Shown in pieces: positions 1 through 12,430 of a stretch of 64,000 nt of DNA. Each line of letters starts with the position of its first letter. The stretch's first letter is position 1. The DNA is from Apostichopus japonicus (lineage: Eukaryota > Echinodermata > Holothuroidea > Aspidochirotida > Stichopodidae). Both the position numbers and the translations under genes were made by a program. The notes below the pieces were generated by a model that saw only the letters and a list, made by a program, of their open reading frames with translations, searched no databases and was not told where the DNA came from. The DNA lies in contig NC_092579.1 in the NCBI RefSeq assembly GCF_037975245.1, forward strand, positions 30,764,666 to 30,828,665, written 5' to 3'.

Positions 1-62
1 TGTTGTAGGTTTGTAGCAGAGAAGGAAATAGTAAAAGAGTGGTTCTTTTTGCTCAGACTCAC

Positions 63-3000
63 CTTTCGTCTCTCATCTACAGCAGAGAATAGAATTCCTA
101 AGTCGTCCCTAAATGTTTGCTGTCAAGAAAAAGATAGTATGGATGATGTTTAAACCCGATGTTTCAACAAGGGAACGTAAAAATGAATATCGAGGGTCTT
201 CCATTTGTGAGTTTGCTTTTGAAGTATGAATGAAGTGTTACAATTCTTTTGCTAGGCATTAACTTGTTAACCATTCTTGGCGAGACATCATTCATAATGA
301 ACAAATGTAAAGCACAGAACAGAGAGAAGTCATCAGTTCATCGACAGAGGCTGAGGAAGATTCATGTTTGATAGCTCTCTGAAGAAACCACCGATTTAAG
401 AAGCCTAAAAAGTGGAAGGAGAAATCACTCTTTCAACAGAATTAAGAGTTAAAGGTCACTTTATAAGAAAAGGATCACATTTTTGGCCTGCTGTGAAATT
501 GATTTGCTTCAGAAAGGTCCCTGTGGGAGGCATCTATGGGGTAGGATAAATATCAAACTATATTTTGCGAGTGCATATATATAAATGGTAGCGTCTTCTT
601 CAGTATTCAATAAGATTTATCCACCTTCATCCCCCATCTGTATCTTGGGAAGTCTCAATGGCTTACTTACTAACATAGAAGAATTGTGGTTTTGTTGTAT
701 CATTTTACAAGTAGGCGCAAAGTGTGTGGAGACTCATTGTAGGTTCAGGAAAGCTTTTCCTTTTGTTCTTTACTTCTACTTTGGTCTCATGATTATTGTG
801 ATTATGATTATTATGGTCATGATTGTGATTACGGTGATTATTATGATTATTATGATTATTGTGATTACGGTGATTTTTTTTTTTTTTTTGATTTTTTTTT
901 TTTTTTTTTTTTTTTTTATGACTATGGTGGTATGGTGATTATTATGATACTGGTGATTATGATGATTATTGTCATCATGATTATTGTGATCATAGAAATT
1001 TTTGTGATTATTGTGATTATTATGACTATGGTGATATGCTGATTATTGTGGTATGGTGATTATTATGACTATGGTGATATGGTGATTATGATGATTATGA
1101 CGATTACTGTGATTATGATGATTATTTTGATCATGGTGATTATTATGACTATGGTGATTATTGTTGTTATGGTGATATGGTCATTATTGTGGTATGGTGA
1201 TTATGGTGATTATTGTGATTTTTGTGATTAGGCTGATAATTGTGGTTACGGTGACTACTGTAATTATGGTGAATATTGCAATTATTGAGATTATTGTAAT
1301 TATTGTGATTATTATGATCAAACAGATAGCTGAATGGTTTGCTGGCTGAAAGGCATACCTAGGCTTGTGTCTCCATTTAATACATTTAATATACAAAATT
1401 ACTCACTATTGAAGTTTCAATTTCTGCTTTCTTTCTGTTGGATTCTTCCTCACCAAGTTCAGCCGACGTCCTGTCTACCTCTTTTATCCTCCTGAAAACG
1501 AATGAAGGTGAGAGATGTTGGCTGAAAGATTTAAGTTAAAGACACATTGGTTTCTGTCTTTGGAGCTGGAAGTTGAAAGGCAAATAGATCTTAAAGTCAT
1601 GATAACTGAGCAAGGCAAGTAAACCAGAAAGACAATACTATCATTTTTGTCAGACTTTGTGGCTTGTCATGTTTTGTAAATCGCAATGCTGAATCAACAA
1701 ATACATGAACTGATATATTTAGACATTACAAACTCCAGTTACTTGATCCTTAAAGAAAGAAAGTCTAAAGGGTGAAATGAAAATAAATGAAAATCAAAGA
1801 AATCTGTCCGTAAATCATATGCTGCAAATGTTGTTACATTTGCATTGCTAACATATAATAGGAGATGATTGTTAATGTAGGTCAGAAAACCTATGATAGT
1901 TTATAGTGTATTGCACTTGAACTCATCAAATTGATATACTGTACACATACATGCTTTGCCTTTAAAAGTCAATGAAATGTAATGACATGCTCTACTCCCT
2001 CCCATCCCCCTCTTTATTGCACCATCCCCCTCAACTTCCCCTCCCCCCCTTCGAAAACCACTGAATGGATGCCTTAATGTTCCTGCCTTTTGCACTGAGG
2101 CACCCTGCATTGTTACGAATGCAGGATTCTGCATCAGGGATACAATGTTTTAGCCAGGGAGGCAAAATCGTCAAATTGCTTTGCATCCGCTGTCCGACAA
2201 ACTTTTTATTTGAGAAACACAAAACAAGTACACACACTCTCAACTAGGTCAATGGAAAACATAATGAAACACATTTTTGCATGAACATCTTTCTTTCTTC
2301 TTTTCAATAAACCACAACTTCTTCTGACAAGAACTAAAAAAATTTCCAATCCTACAAAATCGTTGAATTTGTTTGAAAACAAATTTATCATAACAATCAA
2401 CCAGCAAGGTACAGGGTTAACAACACATTTCCAGTACAGAGATTTTCATGCTAATTGCTTAAAATAGTCAATGATTTGTTCCCAAATTTCCAGTAATTTG
2501 ATTGGCCGATAGTCCCTTACCCATTATTCTTACATCGATATTCTTACATCCGTAGTGCTCAATGAACACAATGTATGCAACTATGTTACTTTCCCTGTGT
2601 AGAGAGTTTGAGGTACAGCATAGGCTATCATATGTGTGCACTCAATTATCCTAATGTTAGACCTTGCTGTCGCATACAGTACATAACAAGCCCCCATGGT
2701 ATGAGGACGTAGTTGAATTGTTCATGAGACGATCACGTAATATTTGAGACATTGTTTTGATCACAAAATGCTATGATTATGAGTTGAGACAATCTATGAA
2801 TTATGTGGGAAGGTAACATCTCTAATACTGAATTTTTCATCTCACAGTTTGTTTGCTCTCCCCACATTGAAAGTTGCTAATGTAAAATGCACATGAATAC
2901 CATACCAGCAGATTCTCTGTTGCAAACTATTTCATAGTCCCTTTGACCACGTGCTTCAGTTAATTTTTTGGTGCAACTTCGTGTGTAAACTACTGTACTT

Positions 3001-6000
3001 TGGAGTGTGGAGTGTTAGCTCAGTAGTTAAAGCTGGTGCCTTTCAATCATAAGGTCCCCGGTTTGAGTCACTCCCAGAGTAATGTATGTCGTCCAGTTAC
3101 AGAGTTGTTGACAATTGACAATCCATAATCATGGACGTTAAATATGAATGTAAGAGACTGACTTTGGTCAGCTTGCGGCTTTGATATGCCAATGATGGCT
3201 TCTTCGCGAGTTCCTGCTTGCAGGAGGATCTAAAATACATACATACATACATACTTCATGCATCGTTAAAAGTAGCCATTAAAGTTTGATTGTTTTTAAT
3301 TGATATTCGTAAAATATTATGTACATAGGCAAATATAAAATATAGCCATTTTCATGGAGCTGGTTCTTTGCAAACACAGCAAAGTGCCCAGGTTTTGATG
3401 ATTTGTGCATGTGTACTGTAGTTGAAACTCCTACTGTAAGTTTGAACATGCAGTAGTGTACTGTGTGGAATTTAGCAAGAGATACGCGCACTGTAGGTAC
3501 AGGGATTTTTGAAGAGTTGGTTGTTGGAATCGCTGCAAGGTCAAAGCATGGAGTGACTATGGAGTTGGCAAGAAGGGAAATACAAGGGTGGATGAAAGAG
3601 GGGTTGGGCAGTGAAAATTGGTTGAAAGGGCAGGGCGGGCAAAAAAGAAGGGCGGGGTGGGCCACCCCTGTTAAACAGCAAAGCAGAGGGCACTGGGCCA
3701 TCTGCCCCATATATATTGTGTAGAACATTCTCACAGTAAAGGCAATGATACAATCACATCTTAACAACTCCACTAGTAAAAGTACTGTAGGTCATGATAC
3801 AATATATGCAAATGGTGTTTGCTCGGATCGCAAGGTTTTTTTTACGGGACGCAAACTTTTTGGGGAACTTGCGTCCCTGGGGTGCAATCTTTTTTTCTCT
3901 AGTAACATACTTGGCATCACAATGTTATGTTTCTATTTTCCGTAAACTTCACTCTATGAGTTCTTAATGCAATTAACTGACATTTCATACAGATGAAATA
4001 AAGATACTATTAGAATCTTTCTTCCTTCTCTTCGATTGGATTCAAATCATCCTCACAGATTTATCATATCTTCTGAGATCCCAGACATAAAGTACTTAAT
4101 AACTAATGGGATCAATTCTCAAAGCTAAACCAATCAATGAACAAACCTGTCATGATCTTCAGACATGAGTTTACTCAGGTACTCCTCAAGAGCAATCTCT
4201 TTACTGATTCTCCTCTCCTCCATCACATTCCATCTCTTCTTCCTCGCTAATCTCAGTTGACAAGCAATATCATCACCAAAGTTTTTCTTCTGTTCTCTGG
4301 CCAGGTCATGAGCTGAACAAATATTAATGGATATAAAGGTATGTGAAGTCAAAGTGTGTGTACTGTGTACACAATACTATTGACTTGAAAACTTACGTAC
4401 AGTATATGTCAATGTGCTGACATGTTTGAATCTAATTGCAGCATAAAATATGAGAATTTGATACCGCATTCTTCCCCATTTACTGAATTTATGACTCCTA
4501 CCTATCAGTGACAAGAATGTTGAAACAAATGATCAAATACACTAGTAATAGTTTTGCTCTGCCATGTACAGTAAGTTGAGACCATGTCATAAGTATTAAA
4601 TACCAATATCAACCCAGTCATAAGTATTCCATACCAATAACCACCATGTCCTAAGTATTCCATACGGATAACAACCATGTCATTAGTATTGTCATTTTTC
4701 CATACCAACCAATAACAACCATGTTGTAAGTATTCCATACCAATGACCATCATGTCCTAAGAATTTCATATCAATAACAACCATGTTGTAAGTATTCCAT
4801 ACCAATAACAACCATGTTGTTAGTATTCTATACCAATAACAATCATGTCATTAGTATTCCATACCAATAACCACCATGTCATTAGTATTCCATATTGTTT
4901 ACAGCCATGCTGTTTGGGTCCTATCAATGTTAATTACAGCTCCATATGATACAGACATCATGTTATACCAGACAGGGAGAAATGGCAGTGAAATGTTCTG
5001 ATAATCATCCATTTATTGGCCCCATTTTTATAATATACTCCAGGTGTAAAGCTAGTTAGGTTCTCTTATGAACAGACTTATTTGCAGAATTTTCCCCCTA
5101 CCATAATGTTGGGGGTGTGACCAACAGGAGATGATAGAAGCATTCTCCTAACCTTGTCCTTCCTCCAGCAAAAATCTTGTTTCAACATCGTAGAGTTTGC
5201 TGGAGTTCACAAATAAGTCAATGTTTGTACCGTTAAATAAATAGAAAAAATAGGTATGTTTCTCTCTGTGAATTTGCCTTTCAATCCAATCTGTCCTTCA
5301 ATTTACCTTTCTTTAAGTTTATGATAGCTTCATCGTACAGTTCTTGTTCCAGTTGGGCTATACCGAGGAAGAAATAACTTTTGACACTCGACCTATCAAT
5401 CTCCATAGCCAGGCGGCAGTCATCTAATACATCCGACCACCTTTTAAGTTTCATGTTGCAGAGGGCCCGGTTGGTGAAGAATCTGGCATCTTGTGGATTT
5501 TTCATCTGTAACAGAAGAAAACCGGGGTAATAATCCATTCAGTTAGCATGCAAGGTAAATGAGACACCAATGTTCACAGATGTCATGTAACAACAAATGA
5601 ATGTAAATTACCTTTTACTAAAACCAGTGAAATTATATGAGTCAATGATGTCATTCTTATCATCAATATAAATGACATCAATAAATTAGCCAGCTTTGGC
5701 AGTCAATGAACTGGTGGACAAAGTCACTGAGCATTGTCCATGGTTTACTGTATAAAGAGTGAGACTAGGAACACAGGGAATAATATATCCCGGTATTGTA
5801 TTGCCAAATGCTATGCAAAGTGATCAAACTGCTACAAGGGCAAAGATGTGTAGAAGTTGTTTACACAGGAACACATAGTATTTTTATAAGAGACAAACTC
5901 CAGAGCCTTCAAAACTGTAACCCTGAATCTGAAAACTAAATTACTAAATTATTCCCTGAAAACATCAATTGTAATCTCAGTGTACATTCAATTTGGCCAG

Positions 6001-9000
6001 ATAATCATGTCAAATATAGTCTAATGCTTTAACTGAGTTCAACTGGTCATTGAATATTACTGATTCACATATTACAGTGCAAGGTACCCACTGAGATTGC
6101 TTTTTTCTCTATATCGTGATGGTAGTTTTGAGTCAAATGATCCCTTGAAGTGATAACAAGACTAACTCTTGTAAATTCACAATTTAAGTTTTTGAATCAT
6201 GCATGTGATCAAAAGGAAATACATGTAGTTGACATTTTGGCTATGTACAGTACTGCTCACGTATAACTCGTGTAGACGTAAACTCTATGTTTATATACTC
6301 AATTGTACTTTATAACATATATTATTAGTTTCAAAATAAAGTCGCCTGTCCATATTTGCTACTAGTACCGCTCACGTAGAACTCGCGTACACCTATCGTA
6401 CACATACACATATCGTAGGGTATTCTCAGCCGCTTTATATAGCTGAGCTTCTATAGGTTAGAATAAACTGTGATGAAGAAAAGAGTCGGTAAACTCAATA
6501 TCCCACCAAGCCCAATTAATGACTCCCAAGCCTTTCCAAAATATTCAACCGCAGAGTAAGCATATACTTAAGCTGTTAAGAGTAACAAAGAAAACAGCAA
6601 CAATGAGCCCCAGCCTATTACTATTTCACAAGTCCCTCCCTTTAGGCATTAAATTGAATACTGTCGGTAAAAATTAATGAGAACTAGGTACTGTAGGCCT
6701 TTGCTATCCTACCTCTAAGCGTACATCAAAAGTCACACCTTATACACCTTGCAAGTTGCAACAAAATAATATTTCATGAAAAAACAATAATTTGGACTTG
6801 AAGATCTGACTTCCCCCAAAATACAATGATAAGGTTGGACCCAGTTATTTTTTTTATACAATGAGATTCCAATTACTTGTCAAAAATATTTTCTGACAAA
6901 AACCTTAAGATTATTTTTAAAATTACTATGCTTAGATAATTTTTTCTTGGATTCTCGCCGAGAAATACTTGCAAGGGCAAAACAGGTGTCAGCAGATATG
7001 TTCAAGTTTAATCATGTTGTGTTCAATTGTATAATATTGCGGCCAGACTGGTGACATTTACTTTAACGTGCGACAGGGACTGCCATGAACATAACGTGAA
7101 GTGGCCTGACTGGTCTGCTTACCGATCACTATTGATGAAAAAATATTTTTCAGAACTTGCGTCATGTTTCCTTTACCAGCTGATTGGCATATTGACCAAG
7201 TGCTGGATAGAAATCATAATCGACACTGTGGCTAAAGAGATGTTTTTTTTAGAACACATTCATAAATCATCATAAGTAACAAGAAATGGCATTGTTGTGG
7301 AAAAAAATGTTCAATATTGGTTTGCCGTTACTGGCAATGAGTCTAAATTTGACCAATACCGATAGGCCACCGATATTGCAAATATCGGTTGGTTACCAAT
7401 ATCGCAAACGATTATCAGCGCAACACTTAAAGTGGCCATGACACGAAAATTTCAAAGTCCTATATTTTTGGGATCCATCAAAGAATGTTCTCTAGAACAT
7501 GTATCAACCATTCTGCCAGTTTAAAACTTGATTTTTCAAGTCGAAAATTGAGAATGAATTTACCCTTTTCGGCGTTTGAAACTTTGTTTACTCGAAAATT
7601 TTCCGATTCGCATGACGTCATGTGACGTCACGTTTTGAACACATTTACGATCCTCCGAATATACCATTCACGTACACAGTAGACAAGTACACATACCACT
7701 AGTAGTTACTAAACAAAACATCGATCACAAGTGCGATATCAAATCAAAATTTCCTGTGAAATGGCGGATCCAGAACCAATTGCAGCAACCGAAGTTCAAA
7801 GTGATAATGGTTCTTCACTAGGCAGTGAAATTGGGCTATAATTAGAGTGCCCTTTCTCATATTCGAAGCAGAGAGTGAAGGCGATGATCATTCCAATATT
7901 GAACGAAACGTTGAGGGTGGAGCGGAGGTGTTAGAACCGTATCAGTTCGAGCCTGTTAAACGAGCCGAAATTGAAGCTCCACAACATATCGAAGAAGAAA
8001 TCCGTTCGAAACCATTGCAAGGAACATACAACGTGGTAAGAATTTATTAACGAAGCATTTAAAAACAAAATCCAGTCCATTTTGTGCATGTGTTGTTGGA
8101 ATTCGCGGAACACCCTAAACCGTATTGTGCGTTGTGTTACGGTAACTTACAACCCATATGTAGAGTGTGTAGTACTAGTAGGGTTGTTGCATACTGAAAG
8201 TTTGGCTCGGGGATGTAAGTTGCATTATGCAGCCACGCTAGGTAGGCATATGTGTTATTTCATACTCATTATTACTTGGCTAGTACTTTGGCCTGGAGTT
8301 TTGCAAATCAATTTTCTGAAACAAAAGAATGTTTCATGATACACGGAAGGTGTAAAATCACAACAAATGTAACCATAACTGTACATTGTATGCCTGCTTG
8401 TTATTGTGAACATCATGGCCAACATTAATACATTTTGAACTTTCATAAATTCTTTCCCAGGCAGTACAGATACATAGCCTACGGTCAACAGGTTCAATGA
8501 TACTTGGGGTTCCTAGCAAGACACGTCAGGGTTGTGCTACCATCATGTGCAGTCCAAAGGATCAGAAGTGATTTTCCAGCCAATGGTCATTACACTGGAT
8601 TCAAGTTGCCAGGAGAAAACTCATTGTATAGGAAGCCTTGGTTGAGAAATTCCTCCAGGAACACCTTTTCTAAACTACAATTGTGTTGGATTATCAATCC
8701 GTCAGGGTTCCCTCAGTGTTGATATATTGAAATTCAAGACTTTTAATTCAGGATGAAAAGGTTATTTTCCAGACCCAACATCAACAATGAAAGAAAAGGC
8801 ATGTTTTGAAGCATTTGGACACAAGTGTTGGCGTGACCGTGATGTCATATAATATGTGCATAAGGGAACAGGCATTGACCTTTTTAGGGGCATTTACCTC
8901 CCAGACGTTTGATTCGTACCTTTAATCTGGAAGCCAAAATATCCATATCACCAATGATATTTGACAGAAAAGTCATAATAATGACCAATGGAGGCAGCAG

Positions 9001-10942
9001 AACTCTTGAATGTTTAGACTTTGTTTCTTCAGCAGCAGTTGGTTTGTTTTGTAGTCTTTCTTCAAAAACTCAGCAGTACACCCTGTTAATGGTCTTCGAT
9101 TGCTTTAATGCGTGTGATGCTGTGTTTCACATTGCCCATCAGTGTTGTACGTGTCGTCGTGCTTGTGTAACATTTTTGCATGTGAGTTCCTTCGTGCAGT
9201 GTTTCTTGGTTTAAATAACCCTTTATTGTATTTGATTCTGGATTATTCTAATTAATTTGTCACAACAACGATTGATAGCGATGGACATGCAACTGCTTTG
9301 TAGGCTTAAGGCAAAAAAATTCATGTAAGTTGTTTTCTTTTAACCTCCTTTGATGTCACAAATTACATTAGTGTAATTTAAGAATGATAATGTTTATGGA
9401 AAGTACAGTTTTACTTTTATGTCATATAATACAATGATTGTTGTTAATGTTAGTTCAGATTGTCCAGAATGACTGTCTAGAACTGATATTGAGTAAATTT
9501 TGTTCAATGATTTAACACTTGAACTATGTTGTGTGAATTTTTGGCTCTGTGACTTTAAAATAAATCGCTTTGAGATTTAATTAAACACCCTTTGGAATAA
9601 AATCTTTTTACCTACCTATTTTGACCCATCCCCATTACCCCCACTCCCTCCACAACATAAAAAATGGTTTTCCTGGAATAGGAATAAGAAATTATTGCTA
9701 TAACTAACTGATCCAGCATATTCCAGAAATAAATTGGGGCACTGAGATTTGTTCACAAGAAGATGTAACCCATCGCTTCTGAAGCTAACCTCATAGCTTA
9801 TTAGTATACAATAGAGCAATGAAGGGGGTGTTAATTTAGATGATACAGTAAAATCTCTTCGTCTATTGCGACTTCAGTGTAGTAACGCTAATACTATAGT
9901 ACTACTAGTGCTCGGCGCGCTACCTCCTAAGGATCGCCACTTGCCCCATTGGAGGTTTCCTGTTCCCCGATCTGGTCTTCAGAGTAGTTTTTTGTGGATT
10001 ACTTGACAGAAGAATGACTCTTTTATGTCGAACCGTTAAAGTCCATTTGTTTTATTTCATAACAAAAAGGAGGGATCGTAGTATGCTTCCGTGAAGTGTT
10101 CGCTTCATTCGGAGCTGCATACTGGCTAGGCCCAGTGAAATCGGCGCTGGTGTTGTGCACTAACTTGGTCATAATCGCCGTGTTTTTTTCGTCCTTCAGC
10201 CATGGATGAAGGCTAATTGCATGGGTAATGATATTTATGCAGCCCCCAACAACACAACGGACCGGCATTTCTCTCGGATAGTTTACAACAGTTGTAAAAC
10301 AAACTTGAAATTTCTAACGATATAGCGTAATACAGTGGTTGTTCTCTCAGTGTAAATGTGCGTGTATATGGAACGGTATGATCGTCGCGCATCCGATACA
10401 TGCCTGGGCTTTGCACGTGTGTTCCTAACATGACGTCATCATTGTCTTGTTGTGAAATCGCATTCTCAGATATCTATTTTCGGATGCGAATATTAAAACG
10501 TTAATTACTAATTAGTCCTTGAGGTTTTCAAGGTGTTGAGGATAGTTTTGAACATAGATTTTCTCATAGATTCAGAGGAAGTTACTCTCGATGAGTTGGA
10601 TTTTTCGTGTCATGGCCTCTTTAACTAGACTTCAATGCTACTAGTCTACTACAGCTACAATAGGCGGCACTCTGGCGCTACACAATATCTAGCCACTAAT
10701 CAAGGTTTATAGCCTAGGTATTAAGCTTATGTTGCGATCGCTTGTGAGTGTGATTGCTGCTTTACTGATAGTACTACTATAAGTAGCTATAGAAGTAGTT
10801 AGTACTGTATGCAGACTGACTAGTTAGGATATAACATAGGCCAAGTACTTACGATAGCCTTGGTATAGCAAGAGATGGCTTCATCGTACTTCTTGCTTGC
10901 ATAAAACCTGTTACCCTGCTCCTTCAACTCGACGGCAGTCAT
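63..10942 (-). CDS. STUB1: STUB1/CHIP co-chaperone E3 ubiquitin ligase, 3' part beyond left edge
   Basis: E3 ligase co-chaperone that binds the C-termini of Hsp70/Hsp90 and ubiquitinates their clients in the cytosol. Coding exons on the minus strand: 10853-10957, 5307-5505, 4147-4312, 1407-1491 and 63-119; intron phases agree at all four junctions. About 199 codons are visible from the Met at 10942; the human protein has 303. The first two exons and the start of the third encode three TPRs. The carboxylate-clamp residues known from human CHIP are present: K and N in LKEQGNRF, N in TNRAL, K in VKSYFFLG. The third exon carries the charged coiled-coil with NFGDDI and KKRWNVMEERR. The last visible exon ends in FSAVDERRK, just before where the U-box should start, so the catalytic part lies beyond the left edge. 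The start is chosen at MTAVELKEQGN because an in-frame TAG lies just upstream if the transcript begins locally. A first exon spliced from 12431-13108 is the alternative. Confidence 0.93.
784..1330. repeat. Degenerate GATTAT microsatellite with a poly-T block
   Basis: About 550 bp of GATTAT/GATGAT-like short repeats in the intron before the last visible STUB1 exon, interrupted at 873-917 by long T runs. Open frames across it are artefacts of the repeat (Ile/Met/Val-rich). Confidence 0.9.
3009..3254 (+). mobile_element. tRNA-derived SINE, copy 1
   Basis: The 5' part resembles a tRNA gene: an A-box-like TTAGCTCAGTAGTTAAAGC and a B-box-like GGTCCCCGGTTTGAGTC, ending in ACTCC that pairs with GGAGT at the start. 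A tRNA-unrelated body follows (AATATGAATGTAAGAGACTG and CAGCTTGCGGCTTTGAT), then a short tail of ATAC repeats. The same body occurs in a second copy at 33310-33552, so it is a dispersed family and not a tRNA gene. Confidence 0.85.
4570..4890. repeat. About 31-bp minisatellite in STUB1 intron
   Basis: About ten imperfect copies of a unit such as TACCAATAACAACCATGT followed by CATTAGTATTCCA. It lies in the intron between STUB1 exons 5307-5505 and 4147-4312. Confidence 0.85.
7761..8722 (+). pseudogene. P2X7 C-terminus-like gene carried in the transposon, broken
   Basis: Two segments resemble the widespread invertebrate 'P2X purinoceptor 7-like' family, which shares only the cytosolic C-terminal module of P2X7 and not the channel. 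The first exon (7761-8035, donor GTAAGA) starts MADPEPIAATEVQSDNGSS and later contains the family hallmark EPYQFEP. A frameshift between about 7802 and 7841 separates the two parts. The last exon (8461-8722, acceptor TTTCCCAG) reads QYRYIAYGQQVQ, then TGA at 8498 where the family usually has Trp, then FLARHVRVVLPSCAV and IRSDFPANGHYTGF, the expected C-terminal signature. Middle exons were not recognised. The frameshift plus the nonsense codon make it a pseudogene. Family membership is from memory of the motifs. Confidence 0.6.
10023..10268 (-). pseudogene. THAP zinc-finger N-terminal fragment, frameshifted
   Basis: The reading frame starts MPVRCVVGGC followed by ISLHPWLKDEK, which is the start of a THAP (C2CH) DNA-binding domain: the first CxxxxC pair and the ISLH block. 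About 45 codons in, the frame changes. In the next frame an EHFTEAYYDPSF stretch, the usual THAP end with its final His, is followed by a stop. An extra TGA interrupts just before it. The domain is therefore split by a frameshift and a nonsense change. It lies at the right end of the TTAA-flanked element and reads inward, as expected of a Kolobok THAP protein, but no transposase region follows. Confidence 0.6.
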
Positions 10943-12430
10943 ATTGCCAGGAAGATTCTAGAAAGTTTGTATCAGATATAAACAGTTGTTTCTTTCGTTT
11001 GTAAAAGTAAATTATGCCTGGTACATTTTAACTCTCCAAAGATCTTATTTCTGTCTTGTAAATTAAAGAACAGTTATACACAGTTAGCGGTAACCAATAC
11101 TTAATATGCTTACTGCCAGAGAAACAAATTATCTGCTAACATCAAATTACCATCACCTGTACGTATATGTTCTTTTTTGTTTCCCTATATTTATTTTGAC
11201 GCACATCTTCAGAGAAAAGTCATGTAACCCCAGTTTTTGCGCACTTATGGTTTCTTTTTGATGATAGTATGTTAACATGTTAGCCAGTTGTCTGCTAAAA
11301 CGGTCAGCATCTCTCACGCATCAAAGTTTGGGTTGGTTTTGATGACGCAATGTTATTTTGTTTTCTCACATGGTGGCAGCTACATGATATTGTCAAAAGT
11401 TGTTGTTGTTCCCTAGATCGCCTCTAGGACTTCTCATTTGAAACCGACATATAACAAAAAGCAGTATACTTTTCTCAGCCACTCGCGTTCAAATCAAATT
11501 TAGTGAATATACCATTTCACGTTTTATTATTGTTATTTTTTGTATTGGGAGGGTCCACATCCCCTACAGGGGAGTCGGCTTCAACAACACAGGGGCAACG
11601 CCCCACCTTTTAAAATACCTGCGTGGATCCGTCGCTGCAGCCATGCATAGTCATGAGAGCGACCAACGATAGATATCAGCTATATAGAGGACTATATTAG
11701 TCCACTTAATAATTTTCACTTAAATGTGGGCAACCAAACCATACAAGACCAGTAAGTATTGGGATCAAGGGTGGTAAAGTTGGGTAGCTGGTTATAGGTG
11801 ACATTAACAATAACCGTTTTATTTTGTTTCATTTACATTTTTACTATGTATATTTCTTTAATTTTACGATACCAAATCCAGGATGATGAAAATAAATGGG
11901 ATGGGAAAGATATTAAAAAAAAAAGGCGAGAAGGATGTTTAGACTAAGTGAAAGTCAGGGAACTTAAGCTGGTTATAATTTACTGGAGCCTGGAGGCACG
12001 GGTGTGTGTAATTAGGGATTACGTAAAGAAGTGAAAGGCGATGGCGATCGGCGTAGAAAAGCAAAGGAGGCCCGCGTAATCATGTTTAGTAAAGTAGTAA
12101 ATTGCGGTCCGCGTCATAATGCTCGATTGCACCTTTTTCACATCATATTGATAATTACAGCCAAAAAGGTGGCGCTGTTTAACTAAAATTGGATAAGGAG
12201 GAGGGGAGTGGAGAGAAATACATGGGAGATGAAGCAGGGGAAGCGTTCACTCCGGTGAACGTTCCTAAAGACTCGGCTTTTGCTGTTACTTCAACTGATT
12301 CAGGGAAATGATCCCATATAATGTGCTTTCTTAACAAAACAAGTAAAAGAAAAGGAGCATAAAGGTTTTGAAGAAAGATGTAAGAAGAACGTCTAATATC
12401 AGAATATAGGGAATTCACGTATGAACTTAC

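Larger units (their letters stand above)
7431..10620. mobile_element. Kolobok-type DNA transposon, TTAA-flanked, non-autonomous
   Basis: A 3190-bp element inside a STUB1 intron. Both ends carry an inverted repeat of about 20 bp: AGTGGCCATGACACGAAAAT on the left, and AGAGGCCATGACACGAAAAA when the right end is read inward (18 of 20 identical). TTAA lies directly outside each end (7427-7430 and 10621-10624), as expected of a TTAA target-site duplication typical of Kolobok and piggyBac elements. Inside are two decayed genes facing each other: a P2X7-like gene read rightward from the left end and a THAP-domain gene read leftward from the right end. CRE-like TGACGTCA palindromes lie near both ends (7613, 7623 and 10431). 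No transposase catalytic core was recognised, so the copy is probably non-autonomous. THAP plus TTAA favours Kolobok over piggyBac; the superfamily call is inference. Confidence 0.8.

Noticed and set aside
585-1396. Ile/Met/Val-rich frames that look like membrane proteins
   Set aside because: They come from the GATTAT microsatellite in a STUB1 intron.
3009-3080. A tRNA gene
   Set aside because: It has A- and B-box-like motifs, but the same sequence recurs at 33310 with a shared non-tRNA body and tail, so it is a SINE.
9616-9819. A 67-codon minus-strand frame inside the TTAA element
   Set aside because: No resemblance to a transposase or any family; composition looks random.
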